Shown piece by piece: positions 1-11,959 of a stretch of 64,000 bases of DNA. Source of the stretch: Meghimatium bilineatum (Eukaryota > Mollusca > Gastropoda > Stylommatophora > Philomycidae); assembly GCA_034231615.1 (NCBI GenBank), contig CM067298.1:23963934-24027933 (forward strand). Reading direction: 5' to 3'. Both the position numbers and the translations under genes were made by a program. Every line of letters starts with the position of its first letter. The stretch's first letter is position 1. The notes below the pieces were generated by a model. The model saw nothing but the letters and a program-made list of their open reading frames with translations. It made no database searches and had not been told where the DNA came from.

Positions 1-90
1 GCAGAGTGCACCACCAAGACAAGAGACAGGAGATGTTGGAGATACGTTGCAGCCAACCTTCGTTGCGGAGACGGCACTTGATGATGATGA
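1..90 (+). mobile_element. 3' end of a LINE, family B (GATGAT tail), cut by window edge
   Basis: The segment begins with GCAGAGTGCACCACCA and ends in CTTGATGATGATGA. The same start and end recur at 2938-3026 on the plus strand and, reverse-complemented, near 17610-17715. Three copies ending in a short GAT microsatellite are best read as a LINE 3' terminus. Coding content is only the last residues of an RT C-terminal region. The 5' part lies outside the window. Confidence 0.6.
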
Positions 91-699
91 TTGTAGATTA
101 CGCTATTTCGATGACCTAATTATTTTGTTACTGGAGACAGTGATATGTCACTTTTAGTTGCATCCTGTATGATCGGAGATTGTTTCTTATTTGATCATAG
201 GAGGAATATAAATCATTCCAGTGTGTTCCGACTTGCGAACTACCTCTGTTGATGCAGAAAAAATGACATCCTGCCTAATCCAGCTAACGGCTAATCTATC
301 AGCATAGTATGTCATCACAAAGAGGCAACTAAACTGAACAGCAGGGAATGTCCATCCCAATACAAAAATTTGTGACGACGCACGAGGCGGAGGAATCCAA
401 ATGGATCAAGCGGTCAGATGGCAAAAAAGTGTGTGGCGCACAACAGGCACATTCAGGGCATACTAATGAATGTTGACTTGCCACCGCAGAAAAATAATGG
501 GGTCTTACCACGCACATTCCAAAACAAAACAACGGACAAACAAACACTTGAAGATTAGAAAGAAACAAAATAGTCACGTGTAATGTTAGAACACTACACT
601 CGTCAGGGCAGCAAGAAAACGTAACATTAGATGCAGATGCTTTACATGTAGGAGTAACATAGACAAGATGGAAAGATTCTGGTTAAATACGAAAGGAAG
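91..699. other. No gene or repeat recognised
   Basis: Low-complexity AT-rich sequence. An 82-codon minus-strand frame at 329-577 is Cys-rich but has no recognisable domain or splice context. The right end may already be 5' sequence of the LINE that starts near 700. Confidence 0.4.
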
Positions 700-3028
700 A
701 ATATAAATTTATACATTCAGGAGGAGGTTTCATGAACGCAGAGGGGGGGGGGGTTGCTATAAATACTGTTCATGAAAGATTTAGAAAAATACATCAGCGG
801 GTACTGGACATACAATGATAGAATGCTCACGCTAAAGATTACAACAAAATCTTTTGATATAGTCATTATATAAACATATGGACCAAATATAGACCCCATT
901 GAAGAAAAATATAAATCTACGACGAAGACTTACAACACCTATTCAAGCCAGTAAGATCAACAGACATTCTAATAGTCATGGGAGACATGAATTCAAAAGT
1001 AGGAAAAAGGAGACACAAGCATTGTATGGCAATTTGGGCTAGGGATAAGAAATAACCGAGGAGAAAGACATACAGTTCTTTGAAGAGAATAACATGACTA
1101 CATGCAAAACATTCTTTGAACATGTAAATAAAAGATTACATACATGAAAATGTGCTGGAAACATAAAAAAGAACCGGATAAATGTTATTATGATCAACAA
1201 CATATTTAGAAATAGTATCAAGAATACCAAAACATACACAGGAGCTAATATCAACTCTAACCACAACCCAGTGCTGTTAAAAAAATTCATGTCAGAAATA
1301 AAGAGACCAAGCATAGTAGAAAGCAATATTTATAGGTAGACACATCAGCACTGAAATAATATGATATAGAACAAAAATATTTTGTAGAAGTAAAGAAAGA
1401 TATGAACACCCAATGATAGAATGCATGAAACAGTACAGAAGGGAGGATCCAGAAGAGAAAATAGACAATGAACGGGATAGCTTATGGAAAATCATTCAAA
1501 CAATAAATGCAAATTTACCAATAAGAAACACTAACAACAAACAAACATGGATGACATACGAAGTATTAGAGGAAATGTCAGAAAGAAAGCTAAAAATACC
1601 CAAAAATATTCACGTATAGATAAAGAAATACGTAACATGTACAAAACAGGGCAAGAACAATGGCTTTAAACAAAATGAAGAGAAATAGAGATGTCACTAC
1701 ATCAGAAGACTAAAGATGTGAACAAGGAAATAAGATAGATCACAAATAAGAGAAACCATGTAAATGGAGGTGGCTGCATTAAAGACAAAAGTGGAAAAAT
1801 TATATTTGATATGACAGATGTGCCGACTAGACGTTCAGAATATGTGGATATTCAACAGTTATATATATGAGATATGTTTAGTGACTAACAGAACAAAACA
1901 ACATACAATACAACCATATTGATGGACCAGCAATACTGAAATAATAAGTAGAAAACGCAATAAAAACAGTAAAACATGAAAAGGCTACAGACGCTGATAA
2001 CATACCAGAAGACATAATAAAAACTCGAGATGAATTTGGTGTGGAAACTATCACATAACGCTGCAATGACATATATAGAATAGGACACATACCTAAAAAC
2101 CTAACGTCATCAGTATTCATACCACTACCCAAGAAGCCCAGGTTTGTGATTTTGCAGAATACAGAACAGTAAGTTTGATGAGCTACATAACCAAAATACT
2201 ATTCAAAATAATACATGAAAGAATTAAAAACAAGATAGTCCGCTAAGAACAATTCGGTTTTACGAAAATTATAGGAACCAGAGAATCTACACTCAGTATT
2301 CAACTATTGATAGATAAGTACATAGAAGTCCAAATATCTATATTTGCTTCATAGACTACAGCAAGACCGTTGACAGATTCAAAATATTAATTGAGTGCCT
2401 CCAAGAATTAGGCATGGATGGGAAAGATATCAGGCTGATTAAAAATATATATTGGGAACAGACTGCATCAATACGGTGTGAAAACAACTATTCGCCATAC
2501 ATAGAAATAGAATAGAAGTAATGCAATGATGTATTATATCGCCTAGCCATAATACATGTATTATATCATGTACTATATCTACACTGAGAACATTTTCAAA
2601 CACATAGAAGAAATGTCAGGCCTCAAGATCAGTGGGAAAAAATAACCAACCTGAGATATGCAGATGACACTTTTAGCAGAAAGTAAATAGGAACTATACA
2701 TATTTATAATATATGAAGTAGATAAATCAAGTAAAGAATATGGACTAAATATAAAGATCCAAAAACTATTGGATAAAATAAATATCATATTAAAAAATAA
2801 ATTGACATATTAAAAAACATGACACCTTGTTAAGTTAATTAACCTTACTTAAGGGTAGAGTTGATGGGAGGCGAACAGGAGGTAGGCAGACATATAAGTG
2901 GAGAGAAACATCACAAGATGAATATGTTACAGTTTAGCAGAGTGCACCACCAATGCAAGATACGTGGGATGTCAGAGGTTCGTTGCATCCAAGCTTCGCT
3001 GCGCAGACGGCACTTGATGATGATGGAA
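700..3028 (+). mobile_element. Decayed LINE, family B, endonuclease-RT
   Basis: Translated with many frame changes, this stretch gives the parts of a non-LTR retrotransposon in order. An APE-type endonuclease lies at about 700-1300, with IYGPNIDPIEEK-like and IVMGDMNSKVG motifs around 970-1000 and a C-terminal NSNHNPVLLK at about 1250-1280. An RT follows at about 1960-2700, with PLPKKP, a FASIDYSKTVDRF motif A near 2345, and RYADDT motif C near 2652-2670. The 3' end is at 2938-3026 and terminates in CTTGATGATGATG. Dozens of stops and frameshifts mean the element is long dead. The 5' boundary is approximate and no target-site duplication was found. Confidence 0.7.
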
Positions 3029-3179
3029 TACGTGTTACAAATACCTATCAAGGCTAATAAAAATATAATTTAAAAAACTAAAACAGTCATAATGAAGTGA
3101 ATAAGGACAAAAACCGTCGACGTTTCGATCTAAGATCTTGGTGTGAACGAACATATCATAATAAGAAAAATCCTAGTTT

Positions 3180-3390
3180 GTCATGTGACGTATTCTCTCC
3201 AGAACATTATTTTCTCATTGAACTCCCTGAACCCTTCTCTGTCTTGTGCCATGCGGCTTGCATTTTCCAACAACCTATTCATGTAATCTTTAATGTCGTC
3301 AGTCCATCGTCTTCTTGGTCTGCCCTTTCTCCTCCATCCAGGTACTCTACCATCCATTATTTGTAAACCGAATAGAGAAAAAAAAATATT
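3180..3390 (-). mobile_element. LINE C-terminal fragment
   Basis: A minus-strand frame reads GRRKGRPRRRWTDDIKDYMN and then ASRMAQDREGFREFNEK, ending FWREYVT. This is the characteristic tail of LINE ORF2 proteins after the RT domain (G-R-P-R-x-R-W followed by A-x-D-R). Only the last 70 or so residues are kept. A family B-like assignment is an inference. Confidence 0.65.
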
Positions 3391-3734
3391 CATGAACATC
3401 TTTTACAAAAATATAAACATTCCCTGTATAGAACAGGCGACACATGACAGGAAATTGTACGATTTGTTCTGTAGTTTCACTTTTTAACAGAAGTAATTAT
3501 CCATGCTACATCTTTGTTAAAGGTTGATGCTATTTTCATTAAGCAGTATGTTGATTATCGACTTCGGACACCATAGGTACACATATCTCCACTTCAGTAA
3601 GTCTCTTAGGAGTTAAAAAAAGTTAACCCATAGCATTTATTTAACAAAGATAATTCCATTTCAATGAAAGGAATTGGAGTGAACTAATTTCTGTTACACA
3701 AATCGGTCGAGACTTTACGATGTTAGCTGATTAA
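3391..3734. other. Mostly unassigned; short SINE 3'-end scrap
   Basis: No gene seen. At 3616-3650 there is a short stretch with AACCCATAGCATTTATT, matching the 3' end of the tRNA-derived SINE present at 9764-10036. Only about 30 bp is kept, so its origin is uncertain. Confidence 0.35.
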
Positions 3735-4440
3735 TCCAATGATGGACGAAATTACCCAGAACTGAATAGAGAAACAATCCTCCATCGACGGAAATCATTA
3801 CCGGAAGTCAACAACTTGAAAAGGCACACACACTTTCATATCTAGGAAGCAAATTAACACCTGGCGGTGACTAATGGCGATAAATTATAACTCGCATTGC
3901 AATAGTATCAAGTGACTTTAATAAACTGTCTAATATCTGGTAGTCAAAGTCAATCAGCACACTCACGAAAATGCGCTTATTTAATTCCTGCGTCATTCCG
4001 GGGCTGTCATATGGATGTGAGAGCTGGAAAAGTTCTTTTTTTCCCAGAAAAGAAAATATTGAGTTTCGAAAACAAATGCCTTCGTATGATAACTAACACC
4101 CACTGGAGCGAATTCAAATCGAACGAAAAAAAAATCAGAGAAGAAACACATCAAAACTACATCACAGATGTTATTAGAAAACGCCGTTGGTCCTACATCG
4201 AACATGTCCTATGTTCAGACAATAACAGAATACACCAACAATCTCTTGCATGGATACCAACAGGCAGAAGAACCATGAGTAGACCAAAGGAAACACTCAT
4301 AATAACAATACTTAAAGAAATTAAAACAAACAATATTCATACTATTCAAGAACTGTACAGAACAGCTTGGAACAGACAGAATTGGAGAGAACTGACCTCT
4401 GCCCCATGCGCTAACTTCAGCGCACAAGGAAAATGAAATA
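3735..4440 (+). mobile_element. LINE 3' end, family C
   Basis: The reading moves between frames at first (SLPEVNN, FSYLGSKLTPGG, then RLFNSCVIPGLSYGCESWK at about 3975-4030). It then settles into an open frame ending at 4436. This frame contains KILSFENKCLRMI, RRWSYIEHVL, GRRTMSRPKETL and LYRTAWNRQNWRELTSAPC. The order of pieces is that of the last third of an ORF2 protein: the segment after the RT, then the R-P-x-x-T and A-x-x-R-x-x-W-R tail. Methionine 3912 is only the first ATG of the open stretch. The element is 5'-truncated, and its 3' end abuts an opposite-strand SINE. Confidence 0.75.
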
Positions 4441-4707
4441 AATGAAAAGCATGTGTTATTGCCGTAGAGGTGTGAGATGTTAGTGATATAACATTTTAGT
4501 GGCTCTGCTATATGAGGACGACATCCATCTCTTCATCGCAGTGTTTCCCGAATAATCAGGTACCTAATTAAGGCTGGGTCCATCCGGAAGCCGTTGCGAT
4601 CTGGAAAAAATGTCCGCCTCAACTGTGTAATGAACCCAGAATCGCTCATATGCGAAATCAGTGCGATAACCACTGCTCTACGCGGTCCCTAAGAGCGTAG
4701 GACCTAG
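4440..4707 (-). mobile_element. tRNA-derived SINE (SINE-1), diverged
   Basis: Reverse-complemented, it starts with a tRNA-like head containing AGAGCAGTGGTTATCGCAC (A-box-like). A TGGGTTCATTAC B-box-like segment follows about 30 bp later. The body matches the better-kept copy at 9764-10036 along its whole length. The tail lies next to the LINE at 3735-4440. No target-site duplication was found. Confidence 0.65.
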
Positions 4708-5234
4708 TGGCTGGTGGTTATTTTTCTGTGCTGATTCAGTTTTCCTTTTGAACTGCGTGTGAGATCTAATCTTCAGACTACGCATATCTTCACTTCTAAT
4801 CCGCAAATTCTCAATACTGACTCATGACCTCAAAATCCTTCGATCGTGCACTCTCATGGAGCATTGAGTATGTCTGTTCTGCTCATATGTTGACCATTTA
4901 TTATTGGCAATCTGTTGGTCATCAGCTATTGACATATTTATAGTTTTCCGATTACAAATTCATTAACAAAATCTCAAGCTATTGTATAAATAAAAACTAT
5001 TTCATTAATTACTGTAACAAATAGTAATTTTGTTAATGCTTTCAGTAGTCATTAAATTTAATCACCATATTTATATATCATCAGATGAACCTATAAATGG
5101 AAACCAAACCAATGAAAAAACGTAAATAGAGGTTACCAACAAACATTTGATGCGTCCAAACTGCTGCCGTCTTACGTGTGATGTGATACCATTAATTTCC
5201 GTATATAAAATGGTTAAAGTAATCGTTTTAATTG
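4708..5234. other. No gene recognised
   Basis: AT-rich sequence without a coding frame, splice context or repeat that I can identify. Confidence 0.4.
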
Positions 5235-5830
5235 GAAAAAATCAAAAGACAACAGAAGAGATTTGAACCAGGTCTCTTCGCAACTTGTTTGAACAGGTTT
5301 TCCACATTCCACCAATCCGCACCCTGAGACACATCCCGGTCTGATGCCTTCTGATTTGTTCCTTTAACTTCTCAATGCTTCCTAAATATATATATATATA
5401 TATTAAAGTCTAATACTGCATGTTTCCCGTTAGATAGTTGCAGGAATGTGGTATTTGTAGCTTATAGTAGCTTGTAATTATATTAATTTACCCATATTAT
5501 ATCTGCATCAACCTTGTTTCTGTGTAGTGTTATTTATGTTTAGAAGTAGGAATAGCTGTCCTTGAAGTACTGATATCTAATGATATGTACTATTTTTTAA
5601 ATGTGTGTTGATCCTTGAGAAATTACATATATATGCAGTGTGTGTGTTTATTGTTATTGTCGATCGACTTGTGCATGTTTGTAGTAACTTGTTAATATAC
5701 ATGTTTGAAGTCTCAACTAAAATGGTATCTGTTTTAGGGTCGAATCCAGAAAACGTGTTGTCTCAACTTGCTAGGCGAATAGGTGCCAGATGAACGAACC
5801 TGGTTCGTTGTCTTCTGCCTTCAGTTATTT
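5235..5830. mobile_element. Long-inverted-repeat element (RepX), ~0.6 kb
   Basis: The ends are diverged inverted repeats. At 5250-5305 one reads AGATTTGAACCAGG, then GCAACTTG, then AGGTTTTCC. At 5755-5815 the other reads AAAACGTGTTG, CAACTTGC, then GAACCTGGTTCG. The interior at 5470-5740 matches 33240-33500 (shared GCAGTGTGTGTG, then TAGTAACTTG/TAGTAGCTTG). The terminal GGTTCAAATC-type motif resembles a Pol III B box. The interior also carries a short TA run at 5384-5403. There is no transposase. The boundaries are estimated. Confidence 0.5.
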
Positions 5831-6271
5831 TTTCAAACAGTATGGTGGAACTTTTTTTCTACATATATACATACACAGACCCGCTTCGAGTAGAAGGCTT
5901 ATTCTCAAAGCCTATCTATTCACTGAGAATTGAGTCTTCTGGATATGAAAGCTCACAAGCCTCCCTTCACCTCGCCACTGCACATAGCAAACAAGAGCAT
6001 CCACGCTCGTAAATCATGTGGATCACGCCATTAAGAGAACTAATAAAAATGCCTAAACACAAAATATCATCGGTTCAGTTTTAGATCATGACCTCGCAAT
6101 AACGTGCTGTGAGTGGTACTATCGGTAGGTGACTTACCACTTCATTGAAAGTGACGGAGTACATGCATGGAGTATAAGGAACCCCGAGCACAGTGAAGTT
6201 AGTCCTCTAGGTATCTTAAATGTACTCAACTGCTACTATTTTCTAAACGTAGTACTTGCAAGAAAGTTCAT
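5831..6271. other. No gene recognised
   Basis: Unique-looking AT-rich sequence; nothing identified except the 9-bp target-site duplication at 6272-6280 that flanks the next element. Confidence 0.4.
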
Positions 6272-6280
6272 TGCCCGTAA

Positions 6281-7139
6281 TTTTTTCTTCTTTCGTTCAC
6301 TTGAAACATGTCTATATCTGTAATTATGTCTCCTGAATAAAACTTACTATCTTTTTTTAGTTCATACAGTTGCCAATAGAGCTTTGATTCCAGTGTTGTT
6401 TCCTCTCGCCAATATGTCTACCTCAGCGTTTCATACTCAGAACATTCTTGAAGTATATGTTTGTCACTTTGTGCTGCCTGTCCACATGTACACACGGCAG
6501 TGTTGCTATTCTTGAATCTTGTGTACATGTGACTGCGGAGTTGGTTGTGTCCCGTTCTGAGGTGTTGAATTACAACTTGTTCTAATATGTTCATAATGTG
6601 ATAGTCATCTTGTAGTGGTGTTTGTGGCTTTCTTATTGACTTGATCATCTGTTTTTTTTCTGATGATAGGTGATTGGTACATCTGGTTGGTCTTCGGCAG
6701 CATCTTCCTTAGGCAGTTGGTCTGTTTTTTCATTTCCTGGTATTCCAAAGTGAGAGGGTATCCACTACATGGTTACTCTCTACTGGTAAGACAGTTCATT
6801 AAGTAGTTTTTGCACGTCTGTTAGTTTTCCAGACTGGAGAGCTTGATGCACTGACCTTCCATCTGTCAGAAATATCACGGGCTGTGGGCCATGGTTGGAG
6901 TTCATCAGTTTTCCAATTACATCATAATTGCCTGGATTTCTGCATCATAATTATTGCAGAATTTCCTTGTTGGTGTTCTGATTGTATCTCTAGACTTTTA
7001 TGGATATTCTATATATACACCTGCACCTCCATTCTTCACTGTATTCTGTGCTGACCATCTGTGTATACTCTGACCCATATATCTTGTGGATATTCCTCAT
7101 CCAGGAAACTGAGGGTGACTCCTTTGCTGCACACTGTTC
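6281..7139 (-). mobile_element. 5'-truncated LINE, family E, with target-site duplication
   Basis: On the minus strand the segment encodes the RNase H start (SFLDEEYPQDIWV, then VYTDG) near 7040-7120. A decayed middle follows, and then an open frame at 6648-6418 with the motifs DDYHIM, LRTGHNQLRSHMYT and VCTCGQAAQSDKHILQEC (Cys-Cys-His-Cys knuckle-like). The whole corresponds to 43315-44148 of the LINE at 40034-44148. It ends in GAACGAAAGAAG on the minus strand. The flanks carry TGCCCGTAA at 6272-6280 and 7140-7148, a 9-bp target-site duplication. 5' truncation is typical of target-primed reverse transcription. Stops make it inactive. Confidence 0.85.
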
Positions 7140-7148
7140 TGCCCGTAA

Positions 7149-7829
7149 CTAAATTCCGACTACTGATACACTGAAAATTGTGATGAATTTTCAACGTTAG
7201 ACTTCTTACCGTATAAGCACAAAAAGGGAAAAAAACGTTGAATGTTAACAATATATTTTATCAATATAGAATCGCAGTAACTTCTGCACGGTTGTTGGAT
7301 ACATTTCACTGTTTCTCGGATAAGTCAAACATAGAATTCTCTTGCACAAAATATAACGTGTATACGTTTTTTGTTTATTTTTGTTAACAACAAATAATTA
7401 ACCAAATTAAATCTGTGTTCAGTACTGATAGTGAAAGCTTTAAAATTCCACATTTAATATTTGCAAATATATATATATATATATTGAAAAATATTTATTC
7501 ATTGATTCAGCAAGTACCTATCATAGAGTTCGAACGGAATTATATTTTTGTAGTTCTAAATGTTTCAGACATTGGTCAGGTCAGTCCATCTCAAATATGT
7601 TTACTTAACTAAGACTCCAGTATAATTTAGTATATGTCATTTTAAAGGAAATAGGAAGCGCCGTATGACTGACTATCTTAATGTATTCGAATATGTTTTG
7701 TAGCATTACATTTGCAAAATAAATATGAACATGCATAAAAGAAAATGTTAAATTGGAAGATAACAAATTTCCATTCATGTCATGAACAACAATAACTTGA
7801 CTTAAACATTCTAATTGATATTCCAAGGC
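7149..7829. other. No gene recognised
   Basis: AT-rich, with a short (TA)n run near 7470-7485. No supported gene or element. Confidence 0.4.
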
Positions 7830-8080
7830 ATGCAAAATTAAAAAAAAACTAGCATACATCTTCTACAAGATGTTCCGCTCATGCAAAATTAAACAAACTA
7901 ATATACATCTCATTCAAGATGTTTCGCTCATGCAAAATTAAACAAACTAGTATACATCTCATAACAAGATGTTCCGCTCATGCAAATTTAAACAAAATAG
8001 TATACATCTCATAACAAGATGTTCCGCTCATGCAAATTTAAACAAAATAGTATACATCTCATAACAAGATGTTCCGCTCA
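7830..8080. repeat. 50-bp minisatellite, ~5 copies
   Basis: The anchor GATGTTCCGCTCATGC recurs at 7869, 7918, 7968, 8018 and 8068, a spacing of 49-50 bp. The copies differ by a few substitutions (AAAATTAAAC versus AAATTTAAAC). The last copy breaks off inside the anchor. Confidence 0.9.
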
Positions 8081-9029
8081 TTTTTAGATATAATTAGCAT
8101 CTTTGAGATGTTGCGGAGTGAAAAAAATCCAAATGATCTACGTCTATTTGTAACTTCATTGTTTCCACTCAACTTTCGTGTGCGAGCACATCCTTATTTA
8201 TGACAATAACTGAATATTATGAAATATTATTTATGTATATATATATTTACACCTTTCTCTGATACTGGCAACAGTCCCTTAGTGTCCAAACAAACGTGCA
8301 TTACAACAAGCACTCAAGGAAACCTCTGGCAATACTTCGGTTATGTCGAGAAAGTGCGTTCACTTCTGTGGTTGGACACCAAATGACCCACAGGCAAACC
8401 TCTATTAAGATCACTTCCTCTGCCATATCTAATGGTCTTCTCCAAATATGAGTCCTCGACCTTTTCTTCTCACATCCTATTTGCCCAGAAATACCGGTAT
8501 CCTTGTTGAGAAAACTTTTGTCTGATTTCGATATTTCATTGGCTGTGTTTAGACGGCAAGGACACACGCGGCTAAATATTTCGTCATTAATCATATTTAT
8601 TCTCCTTGCATTAGATGAATACAACGATGCACTCATTTCTATATTAATATCATAGTAATCTACATTAAATTGTATTTTTTTTTTCAAATGTTAGTCTCTT
8701 TTCTACGGACACATAATTACTATTGATGATTGGATGCACATTTTTCAAATCCAACATTCATACGAGTGTGTTTCAAATGAACACTTTAAACATATTATAG
8801 GAATTAGAATAGCCATGTCATTGCCTTGTAGCGTGTTAACATTTCTGTTAGAGATATCAGGGGGGTCCTACACATGTCATCTCGGTGGAGAAGAACAGCG
8901 CGACGTCATAATAGCAGTTACAAAATGGCCGCACTACCATTGACATGCATCAAGTGGAGCAGCACTCTTCTATTAATGTTTTTTTTTCTTAAATCTGTAA
9001 CTATGTGAAACCTTTAGCAATTCATCTGC
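8081..9029. other. No gene supported; one orphan 128-codon frame
   Basis: A minus-strand frame at 8301-8687 is open for 128 codons but shows no domain, Kozak context or splice signals, and its composition looks random. It is left uncalled. The rest is unassigned AT-rich sequence. Confidence 0.35.
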
Positions 9030-9418
9030 TAATGAAGGTCCAGTATGATGATACATGCCTGTCAAATGAAGGTCCAGTATGATGGTACATGCATGTCAGA
9101 TGAAGGTCCAGTATGATGGTACATGCCTGTCAGTTGAAGGTCCAGTATGATGGTACATGCCTGTCAAATGAAGGACCAGTATAATGGTACATGCCTGTCA
9201 AATGAAGTTCCAGTTTGATGGTACATGCCGGTAAAATGAAGGTCCAATACGATGGTACATGCTTGTCAAATGAAGGTCCAGTATGATGGTACATGCCTGT
9301 CTAATGAAGGTCAAGTATGATGGTACATGCCTGTCAAATGAAAGTCCAGTATGATGGTACATATCTATCAAATGAAGGTCCAATATGATGGTACATGTCT
9401 GTCAAATGAAAGTCAGAA
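9030..9418. repeat. 34-bp minisatellite, ~11 copies
   Basis: Units follow the pattern AATGAAGGTCCAGTATGATG then GTACATGCCTGTC with a period of 34 bp. Single-base variants are frequent (AAGTTCC, TTTGATG, CTTGTC). A related shorter-unit array continues at 9670-9763 and 10037-10110. Confidence 0.9.
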
Positions 9419-9436
9419 AAATCATACAATTAAGGT

Positions 9437-9600
9437 TTTTGAATCTGGTCTGCTTAGATGATGGCACCCACTTACCTCGCAGCTTGAGTCAATATGTCTT
9501 TGACCACACCGCAAGATGAAAGACGTGTTGACTCAAGCTGCAACGACACAGAGTGTCATCAGAGCGAACCTGGTTCAAATCCCGTTTGTTGCATGATTGT
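9437..9600. mobile_element. Short fold-back copy of RepX (two heads back to back)
   Basis: The left half reads TTTGAATCTGG, then GATGGCACC and CTCGCAGCTTGAGTCAA. The right half reads GTTGACTCAAGCTGC, then AGCGAACC and GGTTCAAATCCC. The two halves are inverted copies separated by about 25 bp. The motifs match the inverted termini of the elements at 5235-5830 and 31915-33570. GGTTCAAATCCC fits the Pol III B-box consensus. Confidence 0.55.
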
Positions 9601-9669
9601 TCTTTATTAATACATCTTCAATGTTTCTATGTTATATTATTCAAATTAATGCCCAGTAATATAGTGCTT

Positions 9670-9763
9670 GACTGTCAATGAAGGTCAAGTATGATGGTAC
9701 ACGTATGTCAATCCAGCAAGTGTATGATGATACACGTATATCAATCCAACAAGTGTGATGATT
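9670..9763. repeat. Variant minisatellite, left part
   Basis: About three units of the type CACGTATGTCAATCCAGCA AGTGTATGATGATA, related to the 34-bp array upstream. It stops at TGATGATT (9756-9763), the target-site duplication of the inserted SINE. Confidence 0.75.
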
Positions 9764-10036
9764 AAAAAAAGTAAAGTAACCCATAGCATTTATTAATGCC
9801 GTTGGGGTGTGAGATGTTAGCGATCTCACATTTCACAGGCTCTGCAAATGAGGGCGGTAGCCATCTCCTCTCCCTCGCAGTCTTTACTTCCCGGATTAAT
9901 CCGGTACCCATTTAAGGCTGGGTCGACCTGGGAGCCGTTGCGATCTGAAAACATTACCGCCACAGCTGGGGAATGAACCCAGGACCACTCATATGCGAAG
10001 CCAGTGCGCTAACCACTGCGCTAACGCGGCTCCCAA
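9764..10036 (-). mobile_element. tRNA-derived SINE (SINE-1) with target-site duplication
   Basis: Read on the minus strand from about 10034, the element starts GGGAGCCGCG and then shows an A-box-like TTAGCGCAGTGGTTAGCGC and a B-box-like GGGTTCATTCC, properly spaced for an internal Pol III promoter. About 190 bp of tRNA-unrelated body follows, ending GCATTTATTA/ACTTTACTTTTTTT-like near 9770. TGATGATT occurs at both 9756-9763 and 10037-10044. This target-site duplication shows insertion into the minisatellite. Non-autonomous: no coding capacity. A second copy is at 4440-4707. Confidence 0.85.
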
Positions 10037-10110
10037 TGATGATTCACGTATGTCAATCCAGCACGTGTATGATGAAACATGTATGTCAATCCAGAAAGTT
10101 TGAGTGATGT
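10037..10110. repeat. Variant minisatellite, right part
   Basis: About two units of CACGTATGTCAATCCAGCA type continue the array interrupted by the SINE. Confidence 0.7.
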
Positions 10111-11959
10111 GTTTAAAGAAAGGCATGCGTTTCGTGACACACAGTTCACAACAGGTGCAGCGAATATTATTCCCAGAATATTATGTCTTGTCGTTGAACG
10201 CCTGAAAAACCACTGATCGACAATTAGTGACATTACCTGATTACCGCACATCTAGGCATCAGACAATATTTAAAGTACCAAATTATCCTGGATGTACACC
10301 AGTAATACAAAGTGTCTGCAAGAAGGATGTCAGGAACGTTTACTCCAGAAATGAAACACGACTCACTGTTACCTATGAGAACTTTTGCGGCGGCACATCG
10401 AAGTAAAAGATGATGGCTGTAAAGAATTGTTTGTGAAAGCCAGTTTTAAAAAAACACATCAGAGCTTTCTCATGGTTCGCAAGCCGAGCATCCCCAAATG
10501 TACTGGTGATTGGTTGTAAAGATTATATTAAGTTAATAATGTTACTGTAATATTAACTAAACTATCAAAATAAAAAATAACCATGCAAAAACTAAATAAT
10601 AATAAACACAATAACAACGGCAGTTTCAACGTTGCGGTCCAAACGGGACCTTCCTTAAGAAACGAAAACACACGAAAATAACACAAACTTATTTTTAATA
10701 TAGAGAAGTTTAGACCAAGTGATCTGCGTATATAAACAGAAAAGAATAAATATTAGAGATAACTCGCTCAAATATGTGTAGAACAGTGCGTAAAATCCTA
10801 CACACTATTCATAGATGAAAATAGCGATATATAAAGATTCAAAGGTTGGAGAAGTTATAAGTGTTAAATAAGATCAAGTAAATGATAACAAGGATGATAG
10901 CTGAAAAGATAAACCACACAAACACTAAACTTTATATTACCCTGCCAGTCCACCGTAAACAAGCACATGCTATCCATAGAAATTCTTTTGGGGTGTTTAA
11001 GAAATTGATAACTCGATCCGCCCTTTCCTTTGGGTAAATAGAACATCACAATGAAGTCGTAGTTTGGGGGTGTCGAGCCCCCACAACAGGAAATCATAAC
11101 AGAACTTTTAATACTAGGAATTTAGCCAAAAAAATGATTCAACTCCCCTCAAACTCAAGCTTTAAATGATTTTTCACAAAAGTAATAGAATATTTCATGA
11201 AAAAAAAGTGAATTACACACAAAGAAGGGCGAATTTCCTTTTTTGTCATTAAATTGTTTAGTTTAACACTCCCAATCCTTTGCTGCAGATGTCGTAACAA
11301 CAGACCTGCTCACAATTACCACTAGTGAGAACATTGATCTAAGGAAAAAATACACTAGTTCCATTCTCTAAGCCATTCCCCTCCCCCTTTTTTTAAAACC
11401 CAGGCTACAGTAGAAACACTCGTTTCAGAAGAAAGGTCCTCCGAAAAATGTTAATTTCTATTTAAGTAAACTCATTTGCCTCCCTCCTTTACAAAGTCGT
11501 ATATACGGACCATGTCCCACCTGTTACAGAGTACAACGGTTATACAGAACATCAGCCCACACGTGCACGTGAAACCCAAGTCTTGTAACCTTGTAATTAA
11601 CGGATGTTTAATAATAAGACTGAACAGCTGTCAAATTATCTCTCGTACTGGACTTGCGGAAATATTTCATCTCTTCCACATTTTTAAACATACTAGCTCT
11701 TGACCAGTTGAAACAACACAGACATTTGTCAGAGTCTTAAAACAACATGTGAAAGCTGCTATCCAATAACAGAATCATCGTCTTTATATAACTAAATACT
11801 GTAGAATGTCCATCCGTTCCTTGCAACTCGAAATTGTTATTGTAGGAACGCAGTTATAATTACACATAGTACTGCTTCAATATAGTACCGGTGTATAGTG
11901 TATAATAAATATGTAGTTAGAGTAAAACCATGCATCTATTGTCTTTTTTCTGCTTTTGT
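10111..11959. other. Unassigned, gene-free as far as visible
   Basis: No recognisable protein, RNA gene or tandem repeat. Frames at 10864-11097 (-) and 11476-11703 (+) are under 80 codons with no domain. This may be intron or old repeat. Confidence 0.4.

Noticed and set aside
8301-8687. 128-codon minus-strand ORF
   Set aside because: No domain, no Kozak or splice context; length is possible by chance in 64 kb.
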